A DNA stretch of 64,000 bases from Billgrantia saliphila (GTDB taxonomy: Bacteria; Pseudomonadota; Gammaproteobacteria; Pseudomonadales; Halomonadaceae). Below the pieces are notes generated by a model. The model searched no databases. It was given only the letters and a program-made list of their open reading frames with translations, and was not told the DNA's origin. Location of the stretch: contig NZ_PJRN01000004.1 in NCBI RefSeq assembly GCF_002930105.1, positions 1 to 64,000 of the forward strand, written 5' to 3'. Positions 1-8,882 of this stretch are shown piece by piece; position 1 is the first letter of the stretch; every line of letters starts with the position of its first letter. Both the position numbers and the translations under genes were made by a program.

Positions 1-156
1 CGGGTCGGCGCCAGAGAGGGTATAGGCGTCGGTATGGCAGACGCTGGTGGCCTTGATCTGCACCAGCACCTCGCCCGCCTTGGGCGGCTCGACGTCGATC
101 TCGGTGAGCTCGAGCGGCTGGCCCGCTTCCCAGGCAACGGCGGCGCGCGATTTCAT
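1..156 (-). CDS. frmA: S-(hydroxymethyl)glutathione dehydrogenase / class III alcohol dehydrogenase, N-terminal fragment
   Basis: Partial gene running off the left edge; only the first 52 codons are visible. The product begins [20 protein letters not shown] and contains the [12 protein letters not shown] motif (residues 38-49). Cys40 and the following HTD are the catalytic zinc site of class III alcohol dehydrogenases. The family oxidises S-hydroxymethylglutathione in formaldehyde detoxification. The ATG at 156 is preceded by an AGGAG-like sequence and fits the usual N terminus. A LysR regulator is divergent across a 114-bp gap and is a likely regulator. The rest of the enzyme (second zinc site, Rossmann domain) cannot be seen. 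Confidence 0.9.
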   Translation of the reverse strand, partial: MKSRAAVAWEAGQPLELTEIDVEPPKAGEVLVQIKATSVCHTDAYTLSGADP

Positions 157-237
157 GGCGAACTCCTGCAGTTGGATAATGAGACGCTTAGTCTAGGCGC
201 CCTTGCCGTGGCGATGAAACTGCAACAGAATCACTAC

Positions 238-259
238 ATTATTCCCGTTCAGCAATAAT
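238..259. promoter_or_regulatory. AT-rich inverted repeat between frmA and lysR; candidate LysR operator
   Basis: ATTATT (238-243) and AATAAT (254-259) form a perfect inverted repeat separated by 10 bases in the divergent frmA/lysR promoter region. LysR proteins commonly bind AT-rich T-N11-A dyads in such positions. The site lies about 12 bp before the lysR start, so autorepression is plausible. Binding is inferred only. Confidence 0.4.
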
Positions 260-270
260 AGGGGTGATCC

Positions 271-1176
271 ATGGCACGCTGGGACGGTATCGAAGCCTTC
301 GTGGAGGTGGTCAGGCTCGGCACCTTTGCCGCCGCGGCACGCCAGCTGCAGGTTTCCAACTCCCATATCAGCCGTCAGGTCGCCCAACTGGAACAGCAGC
401 TCGGCCTCCCCCTGCTCTATCGCACCACGCGCCAGATCCGCCTGACCGACGCCGGCGAGCGCTACTATGCGCGCTGCCGCGAGCTGATCGAAGGTTTCCA
501 CGAAGCGGAATCGGCTCTTCAGGCCCTGCGCGAACGTCCCGAAGGCATTCTCCGCCTGAGCTCCGCCACGACCTTCGGCGAGCGCTTCATCGCCCCGCTG
601 GTCAACGACTTCCTGCGCGAGTATCCGCAACTCGAGACTCGCCTGCACCTGACCAATCGCCAGGTCGACGTGATCGACGAGGGCTACGACGTAGTGATCC
701 GCATGGGCACCCTGCAGGATTCTTCGCTGGTGGCCAGGCGCCTGTGCCAACGGCGCGAATTCGTGATCGGCTCGCCCGATTATTTCCAGCGCAACTCGCA
801 GCCCCATACGGTCGCCGAGCTGAGCAAGCATCGCTGCCTGGTGGGTTCGCGCGATCTATGGCGCTTCGACATCGACGGCGTGCATCGCGAAGTTCGTGTC
901 CACGGTCCCTGGCAGGCCAACTCCGGCCCGGCCCTGCTGGATGCAGCGCTGAAGGGCCTGGGCCTGGCTCAGCTACCCGACTACTACGTGCTGCCCTACC
1001 TGGCCAGCGGCGAATTGTTCGAGGTGCTCCACCCCTTCCAGTGCTGCGATGCCGGCGTCTGGGCGGTGATGCCTCGACATCGCCAGCATGCCGCCAAGGT
1101 GCGCCTGTTCGTCGACTACCTGGTCGAGAACCTGCCCGCTCGGCTGGCGCAGGCCGCCTCCTCCAAGCCGGCGTAA
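271..1176 (+). CDS. LysR-family transcriptional regulator divergent from frmA
   Basis: This 301-residue protein has the usual LysR length. An N-terminal winged helix-turn-helix (about residues 1-60) carries the typical TFAAAARQLQVSNSHISRQV recognition region, followed by the LPLLYRTTR wing. A periplasmic-binding-protein-like effector domain fills residues 90-295. The ATG at 271 follows a GGGGTG sequence and matches the family N terminus. It is transcribed away from frmA, so it is probably a formaldehyde/glutathione-linked regulator of that gene. The effector is unknown. Confidence 0.88.
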   Translation: MARWDGIEAFVEVVRLGTFAAAARQLQVSNSHISRQVAQLEQQLGLPLLYRTTRQIRLTDAGERYYARCRELIEGFHEAESALQALRERPEGILRLSSATTFGERFIAPLVNDFLREYPQLETRLHLTNRQVDVIDEGYDVVIRMGTLQDSSLVARRLCQRREFVIGSPDYFQRNSQPHTVAELSKHRCLVGSRDLWRFDIDGVHREVRVHGPWQANSGPALLDAALKGLGLAQLPDYYVLPYLASGELFEVLHPFQCCDAGVWAVMPRHRQHAAKVRLFVDYLVENLPARLAQAASSKPA

Positions 1177-1177
1177 C

Positions 1178-1199
1178 AAAAAAGCGCCCCGAAGGGCGC
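1178..1199 (-). terminator. Intrinsic terminator after livM
   Basis: On the minus strand GCGCCC, loop TTCG, GGGCGC is followed directly by six T. This is a textbook factor-independent terminator, 44 bases past the livM stop. It also lies just after the convergent lysR stop and may slow transcription from that side. Confidence 0.85.
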
Positions 1200-1242
1200 C
1201 AGGAAGAGGCCTTGCGAAAAGCGGCCCTGCGAAGGGAATCGC

Positions 1243-2226
1243 TTACTTGAAGTTCTTGCGGTACATCTTCTGTATTTCGCCCACGATCCCGCTGCGAAAG
1301 CTGAGCACGCAGACGACAAAGATCAGGCCGAGAATCGGGCTCACCCAGTTGCCCAGCGGCGACTGCGCCAGCAGATGCTGCAGGCTGACGACCAGGCCGG
1401 CACCCGCCACGGGCCCGAACAGGGTACCCACGCCCCCCAGCAGGGTCATCAGGATCACCTCGCCCGACATGTGCCAGTGAGCGTCGGTCAGCGAGGCGAG
1501 CTGGAACACCACCGTCTTGGTGGAGCCGGCCAGCCCGGCGAGACCCGCGGAAATCACGAAGGCCACCAGCTTGTAGGCATCGACGTTGTAACCGAGCGAA
1601 ACGGCGCGCGGCTCGTTCTCACGAATCGCCTTGAGCACTTGGCCGAACGGCGAGTGGATGGTGCGCTGGATCAAGGCGAAGCCGAGCAGGAACACAGCGA
1701 AGACGAAATAGTACATCGCCAGGTTGCTGCGCAGACTGATGATGCCGAACAGGTGGCCGCGCGGCACACCATGCAGGCCATCCTCGCCACCGGTAAATGG
1801 CGCCTGGATGTACATGAAGAACATCAGCTGTGCCAATGCCAGGGTGACCATGGCGAAGTAGATGCCCTGGCGGCGAATCGACAGGGCGCCGAAAATCACA
1901 CCCAGTGCCACCGCAGCAACCGTGCCGGTGATGATGCCCATTTCCGGCGTCAGCGCCGGGTAGCTCGACAGCAGGTAGCCGGTCACGTAGCCCCCGGTTG
2001 CCAGAAACGCCGCGTGGCCGAAGGAGAGCAGGCCGGCGTAGCCGAGCAACAGGTTGAAGGCGCAAGCGAACAGGGCGAAGCACAACACCTTCATCAGGAA
2101 CACGGGATAGATGGCCAGCGGTGCCACCAATCCCACCGCGATCAGCGCCAGATAGAAGGCGTTGCGCCGCAGGTTGGCACGTCGAGCACGCGCCATGGCC
2201 GGGGTCAGTGTCTGTGAATTAGCCAT
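1243..2226 (-). CDS. livM: Branched-chain amino acid ABC transporter permease LivM
   Basis: This 327-residue hydrophobic protein has about nine to ten membrane segments and the LivM/LivH-type permease signature around GYAGLLSFGHAAFLATGGY (residues 63-81). It is one of the two inner-membrane permeases of a HAAT-family importer for leucine, isoleucine, valine or related substrates. The ATG at 2226 lies 4 bp after the livH stop and is preceded by AAGGAGG inside the end of livH, so the genes are translationally coupled. It is the last gene of the liv operon and is followed by a strong terminator. Confidence 0.93.
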   Translation of the reverse strand: MANSQTLTPAMARARRANLRRNAFYLALIAVGLVAPLAIYPVFLMKVLCFALFACAFNLLLGYAGLLSFGHAAFLATGGYVTGYLLSSYPALTPEMGIITGTVAAVALGVIFGALSIRRQGIYFAMVTLALAQLMFFMYIQAPFTGGEDGLHGVPRGHLFGIISLRSNLAMYYFVFAVFLLGFALIQRTIHSPFGQVLKAIRENEPRAVSLGYNVDAYKLVAFVISAGLAGLAGSTKTVVFQLASLTDAHWHMSGEVILMTLLGGVGTLFGPVAGAGLVVSLQHLLAQSPLGNWVSPILGLIFVVCVLSFRSGIVGEIQKMYRKNFK

Positions 2227-2230
2227 GTCG

Positions 2231-3118
2231 TCATGCCTCCTTGCCGAACAGGCCGGCGGGTCGCAGCAGGAGCACCAGTATCATCACCAGGAAAATCACC
2301 GTATTGGCGGCTTCCGGATAGTAAACCTTGGTCAGACCCTCTATCAGCCCCATGCCGAGGCCGGTGAGAATCGCGCCCAGAATCGAGCCCATGCCGCCGA
2401 TGACCACCACCGCGAAGACCACGATCAGCAGATTGGAACCCATGGTCGGCGATACGGGATAAAGCGGTGCGGCAAGCACCCCGGCGAAGGCCGCCAGTGC
2501 CACACCGAAGCCGTAGGTGAGCGTGACCAGCAGCGGCACGTTGACCCCGAAAGCCTGCATCAGCGCCGGGTTCTCGGTGCCGGCTCGCAGATAGGCGCCA
2601 AGCCGCGTGCGCTCGATCATGTACCAGGTAAATACACACACGATGATCGCCGCTAGCAGCACCCAGGCACGGTACTTGGGCAGGAACATGAAGCCCAGCT
2701 GATACCCTCCCTGAAGTGCATCGGGAGTCGGATAGCGAGCGCCGGAGACGCCGAAGAAGTTGATCAGACTGCCTTCGAAGATCAGCGCCAGGCCGAAGGT
2801 CAACAGCAGCCCGTAAAGATGATCGAGATGCGCGATGCGACGCAGCAGTACACGCTCGACCAGCATGCCACCCAGTCCCACCACGAGCGGCGTCAGCAGC
2901 AGGGCGGCCCAATAATTGACGCCTAGATACTGCATTCCCAGCAGGGTGGTGAACGCACCCAGCATATACATGGCCCCGTGGGCGAAGTTGACGATCTTCA
3001 GCAGGCCAAAGATCACCGCCAGGCCCAGGCTCAGCAGGGCGTAGAAGGCGCCGTTGATCAGGCCCAGCAGCAGCTGGCCCATGAACACCGCCACCGGCAC
3101 CCCGAAAATCATCGTCAT
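2231..3118 (-). CDS. livH: Branched-chain amino acid ABC transporter permease LivH
   Basis: This 295-residue integral membrane protein has the LivH-type motif GLAVIFGLLKIVNFAHGAMY (residues 32-51) and about eight membrane segments. It forms the translocation pore with LivM. It sits between the binding-protein gene (61 bp upstream) and livM (4 bp downstream), the standard HAAT permease pair. The start is well supported by an AGGAG-type site before the ATG at 3118. Confidence 0.94.
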   Translation of the reverse strand: MTMIFGVPVAVFMGQLLLGLINGAFYALLSLGLAVIFGLLKIVNFAHGAMYMLGAFTTLLGMQYLGVNYWAALLLTPLVVGLGGMLVERVLLRRIAHLDHLYGLLLTFGLALIFEGSLINFFGVSGARYPTPDALQGGYQLGFMFLPKYRAWVLLAAIIVCVFTWYMIERTRLGAYLRAGTENPALMQAFGVNVPLLVTLTYGFGVALAAFAGVLAAPLYPVSPTMGSNLLIVVFAVVVIGGMGSILGAILTGLGMGLIEGLTKVYYPEAANTVIFLVMILVLLLRPAGLFGKEA

Positions 3119-3179
3119 GTCGGATTCTCCTCGCCGTCAGAGGAGCGGCGGCCGCAGCCGCCGCCGTAACGTATCACGC

Positions 3180-4400
3180 TCAGTTCTGGACCAGCTTGCA
3201 CTGGCTCTCGGAGAGCGGACGGTAAGCCTCTTCGGCGGGAATGGAGGTGAGGATCTCGTAGAGGTCCCACTCGTGGGTGGACTGATCCGGTGACTTCACG
3301 CGGGCCAGGTACATGTCATGCACCATGCGGCCATCCTCGCGGACGCGACCGTTGCGTGCGAAGAAGTCGTGGATCGGCTGCTTCATCATGTACTCACGCA
3401 CCGTCTGGGTGTCGTCGCTGCCGGTCGCCTCGACGGCCTGGAGGTAGTGCATGGTGCTGGAGTAGATGCCGGCCTGGACCATGGTCGGCATGCTGCCCAC
3501 GCGCTCGTAGTAGCGCTCGGCCCATTCACGCGCCTGCTCATCCATGTTCCAGTACCAGCCGGTAGTGAGCAGCAGCCCCTGGGTGGTATCGAGTCCCATG
3601 GCGTAGACGTCGTTGAGGAATACCAGCAGGCCGGCGAGCTGCTGGCCGGCCTCGACCACACCGAACTGACTGGCGGTGTTGATTGCGTTGACGGTATCGG
3701 CGCCGGCATTGGCCAGGCCGATGATCTTGGCCCCGGAGCCCTGGGCCTGGAGGATGTAGGACGAGAAATCATCGGTGGGGAACGGATGGCGCACGCCACC
3801 GACGATCTCGCCACCGTTCTCCTCCACCACCTTGGTCACGTCGGCTTCCAGGGCATGACCGAAGGCGTAGTCGGCGGTGAGCATGAACCAGGAGTCGCCG
3901 CCCTGCTCCACCACCGCCCGGGCGGTGCCATTGGCCAGCGGATAGGTGTCGTAGACCCAGTGGATATGGTTGGGCGTGCAGTGCTCATTGGTGATGCTCG
4001 ATGCCGCCGAGCCGGAAACGATGCCGAAGCCGTCGTTCTCCTCGAGCACTTTGGTCACGGCGATGGTCACCGATGAAGCCACCATGCCGGCCACCAGGTC
4101 GACGTTGCGCTGATCGACCCACTCGCGCACGGTGTTGGCCCCCACGTCGGCGCTGTTGCGGTCGTCGGCGCTGAACACTTCGATCGGCATGCCGTCGACG
4201 CTGCCTCCGAAGTCCTCGATCGCCATCTGGAGGGCCTCGAGACCACCCGGGCCGGCCAGGTCGCGGTAGGTGCCGGACATGTCGGCGAGATAGCCGATGC
4301 GCACCTCGCCGTCGCTGATCTCGGCCTGAGCGGTCGCGGCCATCGAGGCGGCGGCGGCGATGGCAATGCTGCTGGCGAGGGTCTTCTTGATGAAGGTCAT
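3180..4400 (-). CDS. livK: Periplasmic branched-chain amino acid-type substrate-binding protein
   Basis: This 406-residue solute-binding protein of the Leu/Ile/Val-binding family (type I fold) begins MTFIKKTLASSIAIAAAASM. A signal peptide ends near ATAQAE, and the mature protein opens with the strand VRIGYLADMSG. Two Rossmann-like lobes follow. I chose the ATG at 4400 because GGAGACG precedes it and it gives a normal signal peptide; an in-frame start at 4454 would add 18 non-signal residues. The ligand cannot be read from sequence. Relatives bind branched-chain amino acids, amides or urea, so livK is used loosely. Confidence 0.85.
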   Translation of the reverse strand: MTFIKKTLASSIAIAAAASMAATAQAEISDGEVRIGYLADMSGTYRDLAGPGGLEALQMAIEDFGGSVDGMPIEVFSADDRNSADVGANTVREWVDQRNVDLVAGMVASSVTIAVTKVLEENDGFGIVSGSAASSITNEHCTPNHIHWVYDTYPLANGTARAVVEQGGDSWFMLTADYAFGHALEADVTKVVEENGGEIVGGVRHPFPTDDFSSYILQAQGSGAKIIGLANAGADTVNAINTASQFGVVEAGQQLAGLLVFLNDVYAMGLDTTQGLLLTTGWYWNMDEQAREWAERYYERVGSMPTMVQAGIYSSTMHYLQAVEATGSDDTQTVREYMMKQPIHDFFARNGRVREDGRMVHDMYLARVKSPDQSTHEWDLYEILTSIPAEEAYRPLSESQCKLVQN

Positions 4401-4535
4401 TTTTCGTCTCCATGGCCCGTTCGGGCGGCTTGTTGTTGTGGCGAGCTGCGTCACAGATCGCTGTGGTGGTGGTTACGAAAGTTGCTGTTGTGGTTTGGTG
4501 CGCTACCGAGGCGGCGCGGGTTGTGGTCGAGAGGT

Positions 4536-5288
4536 TCAGACACCCAGCAGCGTATGCAGGTGGTCGCGCTTCGATGGCAGCTCCGCCGCCGCGATCTCCT
4601 CGACGATACGTCCATGCTCCATGACGTAATGACGGTCGGCGAGCGGCGCGGCAAAGCGAAAGTTCTGCTCCACCAGCACGATGGTCATGCCGCGGTCGCG
4701 CAGTTTGAGCAGCACCTCGCCAAGCGTCTGGACGATGACCGGCGCGAGCCCCTCTGTGATTTCATCAAGCAGCAGCATCTGTGCACCGGTACGCAGAATG
4801 CGCGCCATCGCCAGCATCTGCTGCTCGCCACCCGAGAGTCGGGTGCCCTGGCTGCGACGTCGCTCGTAGAGGTTGGGGAACATCGCGTAGATCTCATCCA
4901 GCGACATGCCTCCCGAGCGCACGGTCGGAGGCAGCAGCAGGTTCTCCTCCACGTCGAGGCTGGCGAAGATGCCGCGCTCCTCGGGGCAATAGCCGATACC
5001 TAGCCGCGGGATGCGATGCGGCTTCATGGCGATGGTCTCGGTGCCGTTGATCACGATCGAACCGGTGCGACGACCGACCATGCTCATGATCGCCTTGAGC
5101 GTGGTGCTGCGCCCAGCGCCGTTGCGCCCCAGCAGCGTGATCAGCTCGCCACGACGGACCTCGAGATCGACACCATGCAGGATGTGGGATTCGCCGTAGA
5201 AGGCGTGCAGATCCCGGACGCGCAGCATATCGACACCGTCGTGCTCCCGATACTGGGCGGCTGCGGGACGTTCCGCGACCTGGTTCAT
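4536..5288 (-). CDS. livF: Branched-chain amino acid ABC transporter ATPase LivF
   Basis: This 250-residue ABC ATPase has the Q-loop, an intact signature LSGGEQQML, a Walker B ending LLLDEITEGL and the VEQN switch typical of LivF. Its Walker A reads GRNGAGRST: the normally invariant P-loop lysine is an arginine codon (CGC). The start ATG overlaps the livG stop by four bases (ATGA), so it is coupled to livG. A longer in-frame start at 5417 would overlap livG heavily and add unrelated residues. It should energise import with LivG. Confidence 0.92.
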   Translation of the reverse strand: MNQVAERPAAAQYREHDGVDMLRVRDLHAFYGESHILHGVDLEVRRGELITLLGRNGAGRSTTLKAIMSMVGRRTGSIVINGTETIAMKPHRIPRLGIGYCPEERGIFASLDVEENLLLPPTVRSGGMSLDEIYAMFPNLYERRRSQGTRLSGGEQQMLAMARILRTGAQMLLLDEITEGLAPVIVQTLGEVLLKLRDRGMTIVLVEQNFRFAAPLADRHYVMEHGRIVEEIAAAELPSKRDHLHTLLGV

Positions 5289-6058
5289 GCGTCGACCTCC
5301 TCTGTTTCGGCTTCGCTGCCCATATACGCCTCGCGGACCCGCGGATCGGCGGAAACCGTGGCATAGTCGCCTTCCGCCAGCACGGCACCGCGCGCCAGCA
5401 CGGTGATGCGATCGCAAAGCCGGCTCACTACGCTGAGGTTATGCTCCACCATCAGCACGGTGCGGCCCCTGGCCACCCGACGAATCAGTTCAACGATGCG
5501 ATCCACGTCCTCGGCACCCATGCCCTGGGTCGGCTCGTCGAGCAGCATCAGGGTCGGCTCCATGGCGAGCGTGGTGGCCACTTCCAGCGCACGCTTGCGG
5601 CCGTAGGGCATCTCCACGGTCAGCACGTCGGCGTAGTCGCGCAGGCCCACCTCATCGAGCAGCTCGATCGCGCGTTCGTTTAGGTGATCGAGCGTGCGCT
5701 CGGACTTCCAGAAGTGGAACGAGGTGCCGATCGGCCGCTGCAGCGCCACACGCACGTTCTCGAGTGCGGTCATATGGGCGAACACCGCGGAGATCTGGAA
5801 CGAGCGTACCAGCCCCATGCGAGCGATCTCGTTGGCCTTCATGCCAGTGATCGGCTTGCCCCGGTAGTGGATCTCGCCCCGGGTAGGCGGCAGGAACTTG
5901 GTGAGAAGGTTGAAGACTGTCGTCTTGCCGGCCCCATTGGGACCGATCAGGGCGTGGATGTGTCCTTCCCGGATCTGCAGGTTGACATCGTCCACCGCCG
6001 TGAAGCCGCGGAACTGCTTGGTCAACCCGTGAGTTTCCAGTATGAACTCCTGGGTCAT
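5285..6058 (-). CDS. livG: Branched-chain amino acid ABC transporter ATPase LivG
   Basis: This 257-residue ABC ATPase begins MTQEFILETHGLTKQF and has a canonical Walker A GPNGAGKTT (about residues 37-45) and Walker B LMLLDEPTQGM. The signature region is MPYGRKRALEVATTL rather than LSGGQ, a degenerate form I recall from some LivG proteins. The extra C-terminal region typical of LivG is present. ATG 6058 has GAGAGGAC upstream; the upstream extension to 6520 runs into intergenic DNA and was rejected. It is the first gene of the five-gene liv operon. Confidence 0.93.
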   Translation of the reverse strand: MTQEFILETHGLTKQFRGFTAVDDVNLQIREGHIHALIGPNGAGKTTVFNLLTKFLPPTRGEIHYRGKPITGMKANEIARMGLVRSFQISAVFAHMTALENVRVALQRPIGTSFHFWKSERTLDHLNERAIELLDEVGLRDYADVLTVEMPYGRKRALEVATTLAMEPTLMLLDEPTQGMGAEDVDRIVELIRRVARGRTVLMVEHNLSVVSRLCDRITVLARGAVLAEGDYATVSADPRVREAYMGSEAETEEVDA

Positions 6059-6159
6059 GTGACGTCCTCTCCGGATCGCTTGGCGACGACCCATGTCGAT
6101 TGTTGTCGTTGTCGTGAAGGCTGCTGCTTGTTCTTGGCTCAGCCCGGGACTTCTAACCT

Positions 6160-6173
6160 TTACGTTAACGTAA
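6160..6173. promoter_or_regulatory. 14-bp perfect palindrome TTACGTTAACGTAA upstream of livG; LiuR-like site
   Basis: A perfect 14-base palindrome lies 102 bp upstream of the livG start, within the liv promoter region. From memory it closely resembles the ACGT-containing palindromes reported for LiuR, the MerR-family regulator of branched-chain amino acid degradation in gammaproteobacteria. This would fit control of branched-chain amino acid import by the same regulator. No liuR gene is in the window. Confidence 0.5.
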
Positions 6174-6262
6174 GCTAGAGGAGAGATTCCTCGGGAGCAA
6201 TAGCCTGAGGGTCGAACTCGACCAATGGCGTAGAGGCGCATCCATTCAATAGCTTGCAAACG

Positions 6263-6289
6263 AAAACGCGACACCGTTCGGTGTCGCGT
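6263..6289 (-). terminator. Intrinsic terminator after sdaA
   Basis: A perfect 10-bp stem ACGCGACACC/GGTGTCGCGT with a four-base loop is followed on the minus strand by TTTTCG. It lies 52 bases after the sdaA stop and separates sdaA from the liv promoter region. Confidence 0.8.
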
Positions 6290-6341
6290 CTTCCCGCCCG
6301 GCGAGCCAGGGCGAGAGGGGCCAAACCCGTGTACGTTTCCT

Positions 6342-7721
6342 TTAGCACTCGATAGCGTTGACCGCCAATCCGCCGCGGGAGGTTTCCTTGTACTTGTCCT
6401 GCATGTCGCGCCCGGTGTCGCGCATGGTGCGAATCGCCTTGTCCAGCGAGATGAAATGATCGCCATCGCCGCGCAGGGCCATCTGGGCGGCGTTGATCGC
6501 CTTGACCGAGGCAATGGCATTACGCTCGATGCAGGGCACCTGCACCAGACCGCCCACCGGATCGCAGGTCAGTCCCAGGTTGTGCTCCAGACCGATTTCA
6601 GCGGCATTCTCCACCTGGGCCACACTACCGCCCATCACCTCGGCAAGACCCGCCGCGGCCATGGCGCAGGCCGAGCCGACCTCACCCTGGCAGCCTACCT
6701 CGGCGCCGGAGATGGAAGCGTTCTTCTTGCACAGAATACCCACCGCTCCGGCCGCGAGCAGGAAATCCACCACATCGCGCTCGCTGGCGTCGGACTGGAA
6801 CTTCATGTAGTAGTGCAAGACGGCGGGGATGATGCCTGCCGCGCCATTGGTCGGCGCAGTCACCATACGCCCGCCTGCAGCGTTCTCTTCGTTCACCGCC
6901 AGGGCGAAGACGTTGACCCAATCCATCGCACCGAACGTCGTGGCGATCAGGCCGCGATCGTCCTGTGCCGCCAGCAGGCGCCGATGCAGTGCCGCAGCAC
7001 GCCGCCTGACGTTAAGCCCGCCGGGCAGCACACCTTCATGCTGCAGCCCGGCCTCGACACAAGCCTGCATGGACTGCCATATCTGCCACAGGCCTTCGCG
7101 CACCTCTCCCTCGCTGCGCCAGGCCTTTTCGTTTTCCAGCATCAGCTCGCTGATGCGCAGATCGTGCATTCGACACAGGGCCATCAGCTCGGCGGCGGAG
7201 TTGAAGTCATAGGGCAACACCGTCTTGTCCTGGTCCAGTTCGCCCCGAGCCGCCTGATCCTCGTCGACGACGAAGCCGCCCCCTACCGAGTAATAGGTGT
7301 TACGCCAGAGTTCGTCGCTATGCCCATGGGCGACGAGCGTCATGGCATTGGGATGGTAGGGCAGGCACTCCTCGTACCACTGCATGTCGCGTGCCCACAG
7401 GAAGGGAATCGGCAAACGGCCATCCAGTATCAGGGTATTGGACTCGAGCAACTCCTCGATGCAGGGCGTGACGATGGCCGGATCGATCCTGTCCGGTCGC
7501 TCTCCCATGAGACCCATGATCGCGGCACGGTCGGTACCGTGGCCCTTGCCTGTCGCGCTGAGCGAACCGTAAAGCTGCACTTCGATCCGCGCCACCCGCT
7601 CCAGCAGGTCTCGCTCGCGCAGCGCCTGGACGAAATCGAAGGCAGCTCGCATTGGCCCTACGGTATGTGAGCTGGAGGGGCCGATGCCCACCTTGAACAG
7701 ATCGAAGACGCTGATTGCCAT
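6342..7721 (-). CDS. sdaA: L-serine ammonia-lyase (L-serine deaminase), iron-sulfur type
   Basis: This 459-residue single-chain enzyme converts L-serine to pyruvate and ammonia. The beta domain has [19 protein letters not shown] near the N terminus. The alpha domain carries [14 protein letters not shown] and the cysteines expected for the [4Fe-4S] cluster ([26 protein letters not shown]). The ATG at 7721 is chosen because GAGGT lies seven bases upstream; an in-frame GTG at 7730 would sit on that ribosome site. A LysR regulator is divergent across 165 bp. Confidence 0.95.
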   Translation of the reverse strand: MAISVFDLFKVGIGPSSSHTVGPMRAAFDFVQALRERDLLERVARIEVQLYGSLSATGKGHGTDRAAIMGLMGERPDRIDPAIVTPCIEELLESNTLILDGRLPIPFLWARDMQWYEECLPYHPNAMTLVAHGHSDELWRNTYYSVGGGFVVDEDQAARGELDQDKTVLPYDFNSAAELMALCRMHDLRISELMLENEKAWRSEGEVREGLWQIWQSMQACVEAGLQHEGVLPGGLNVRRRAAALHRRLLAAQDDRGLIATTFGAMDWVNVFALAVNEENAAGGRMVTAPTNGAAGIIPAVLHYYMKFQSDASERDVVDFLLAAGAVGILCKKNASISGAEVGCQGEVGSACAMAAAGLAEVMGGSVAQVENAAEIGLEHNLGLTCDPVGGLVQVPCIERNAIASVKAINAAQMALRGDGDHFISLDKAIRTMRDTGRDMQDKYKETSRGGLAVNAIEC

Positions 7722-7810
7722 GCAGTTCACCTCGTTGCCGCCTGGGCCGATATTCAGTCCGAGTCACGGACGGATCAGCCTGGCTAAAACATCTTTGCCA
7801 TTAGGGCATG

Positions 7811-7833
7811 AATGCCACTATGGTGGTGGCATT
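7811..7833. promoter_or_regulatory. Inverted repeat AATGCCAC-N7-GTGGCATT between sdaA and lysR
   Basis: Perfect 8-bp arms (7811-7818 and 7826-7833) with a 7-bp spacer sit in the middle of the divergent sdaA/lysR region. The size and position fit a LysR operator controlling both genes. Binding is inferred. Confidence 0.5.
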
Positions 7834-7886
7834 TTCCGTGTCGGACAAACGAGAATAACTCCTTCCCAGTGTAGTATGACTAAACC

Positions 7887-8831
7887 ATGAGCCGTCTCTT
7901 GCATGCCCAGACCCACGCTTGGCTGAAGGTTTTCGCCGTCAGCGCCCGCCATCTCTCCTTCACCCGCGCGGCGGAGGAGCTGCATGTCACTACCGGTGCG
8001 GTGAGCCAGCAGATCAAGCAACTCGAAGAGCGTCTCGGGTTCAAGCTCTTTCGCCGCCTGCCACGACGCCTGGAGTTGACCGAAGAGGGCAAGCGGCTCG
8101 CCGCCGTGGTCGACGAGGCCTACCAGTCGGTCGGCCTCGAGGTGAAGCGTCTGCGCAGCGGTGTGATGAGCGGCGTGATTCGGCTACGGAGCGTACCGGC
8201 CTTTCTCAGCAAATGGCTGATGCCGCGGCTACCGCGACTCCAGGCGCGCTTCCCCGATATCGAACTCCAGGTGATCGCCGAGGACAGCAGCCTGTCGCTG
8301 CGCGAGGGGGAGTTCGACCTGGCCATCGACTTGAACGATGGCCATTACCCGGGCCTTTCGATCACGCCATTGATGGAGGAGGTCATTTTCCCTGTCTGCT
8401 CCCCGGCGCTGATGCGCCGTCGCCCCGCCCTCTCGCAGCCACAGGATCTCGCTTGGTACCCGCTTCTGCACGACGTCACCGCCTGGCGGGGGGGACACCC
8501 TTACGCCGAGTGGGAGCACTACCTGCATGCCATCGAGGCACCGTCGCTCAACGTGCGCCGTGGCTATACTTTCAACCGTTATCGCCTGGCCCTGGAGGCG
8601 GCGATAGCGGGTATGGGCGTCGCCATTGCGCGTCAGGCCCTGCTGACCGACGAACTGCAGACTGGCAGCCTGATCGCCCCCTTCCCCCAGCGCATACCTA
8701 CCGGCAAGCGCTACGGCATCGTGCATACCAGCGGCGCCCTGGACGACCGCCGAGTCGCCGCGGTGCATGACTGGATCGTCGAGGAGGCGCAACGTAGCCG
8801 AAGCCTGGCCATGGCAGGCCCGGATCGATGA
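7887..8831 (+). CDS. LysR-family regulator (GcvA/DsdC-like), divergent from sdaA
   Basis: This 314-residue protein starts with an HTH of the GcvA/DsdC/AmpR subgroup: SFTRAAEELHVTTGAVSQQI (about residues 28-47), then LEERLGFKLFRRLPRRLELT. An effector domain with GEFDLAIDLNDGHYPG follows. Its divergent arrangement with sdaA, and the dyad between them, suggest that it controls serine deamination, possibly with serine as effector. DsdC itself regulates D-serine deaminase, so the exact orthology is open. Confidence 0.85.
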   Translation: MSRLLHAQTHAWLKVFAVSARHLSFTRAAEELHVTTGAVSQQIKQLEERLGFKLFRRLPRRLELTEEGKRLAAVVDEAYQSVGLEVKRLRSGVMSGVIRLRSVPAFLSKWLMPRLPRLQARFPDIELQVIAEDSSLSLREGEFDLAIDLNDGHYPGLSITPLMEEVIFPVCSPALMRRRPALSQPQDLAWYPLLHDVTAWRGGHPYAEWEHYLHAIEAPSLNVRRGYTFNRYRLALEAAIAGMGVAIARQALLTDELQTGSLIAPFPQRIPTGKRYGIVHTSGALDDRRVAAVHDWIVEEAQRSRSLAMAGPDR

Positions 8832-8882
8832 CGCTACAATCCATGCATTACCGTATGTTAGTCCTCCCCCAGCGGAATCCTC

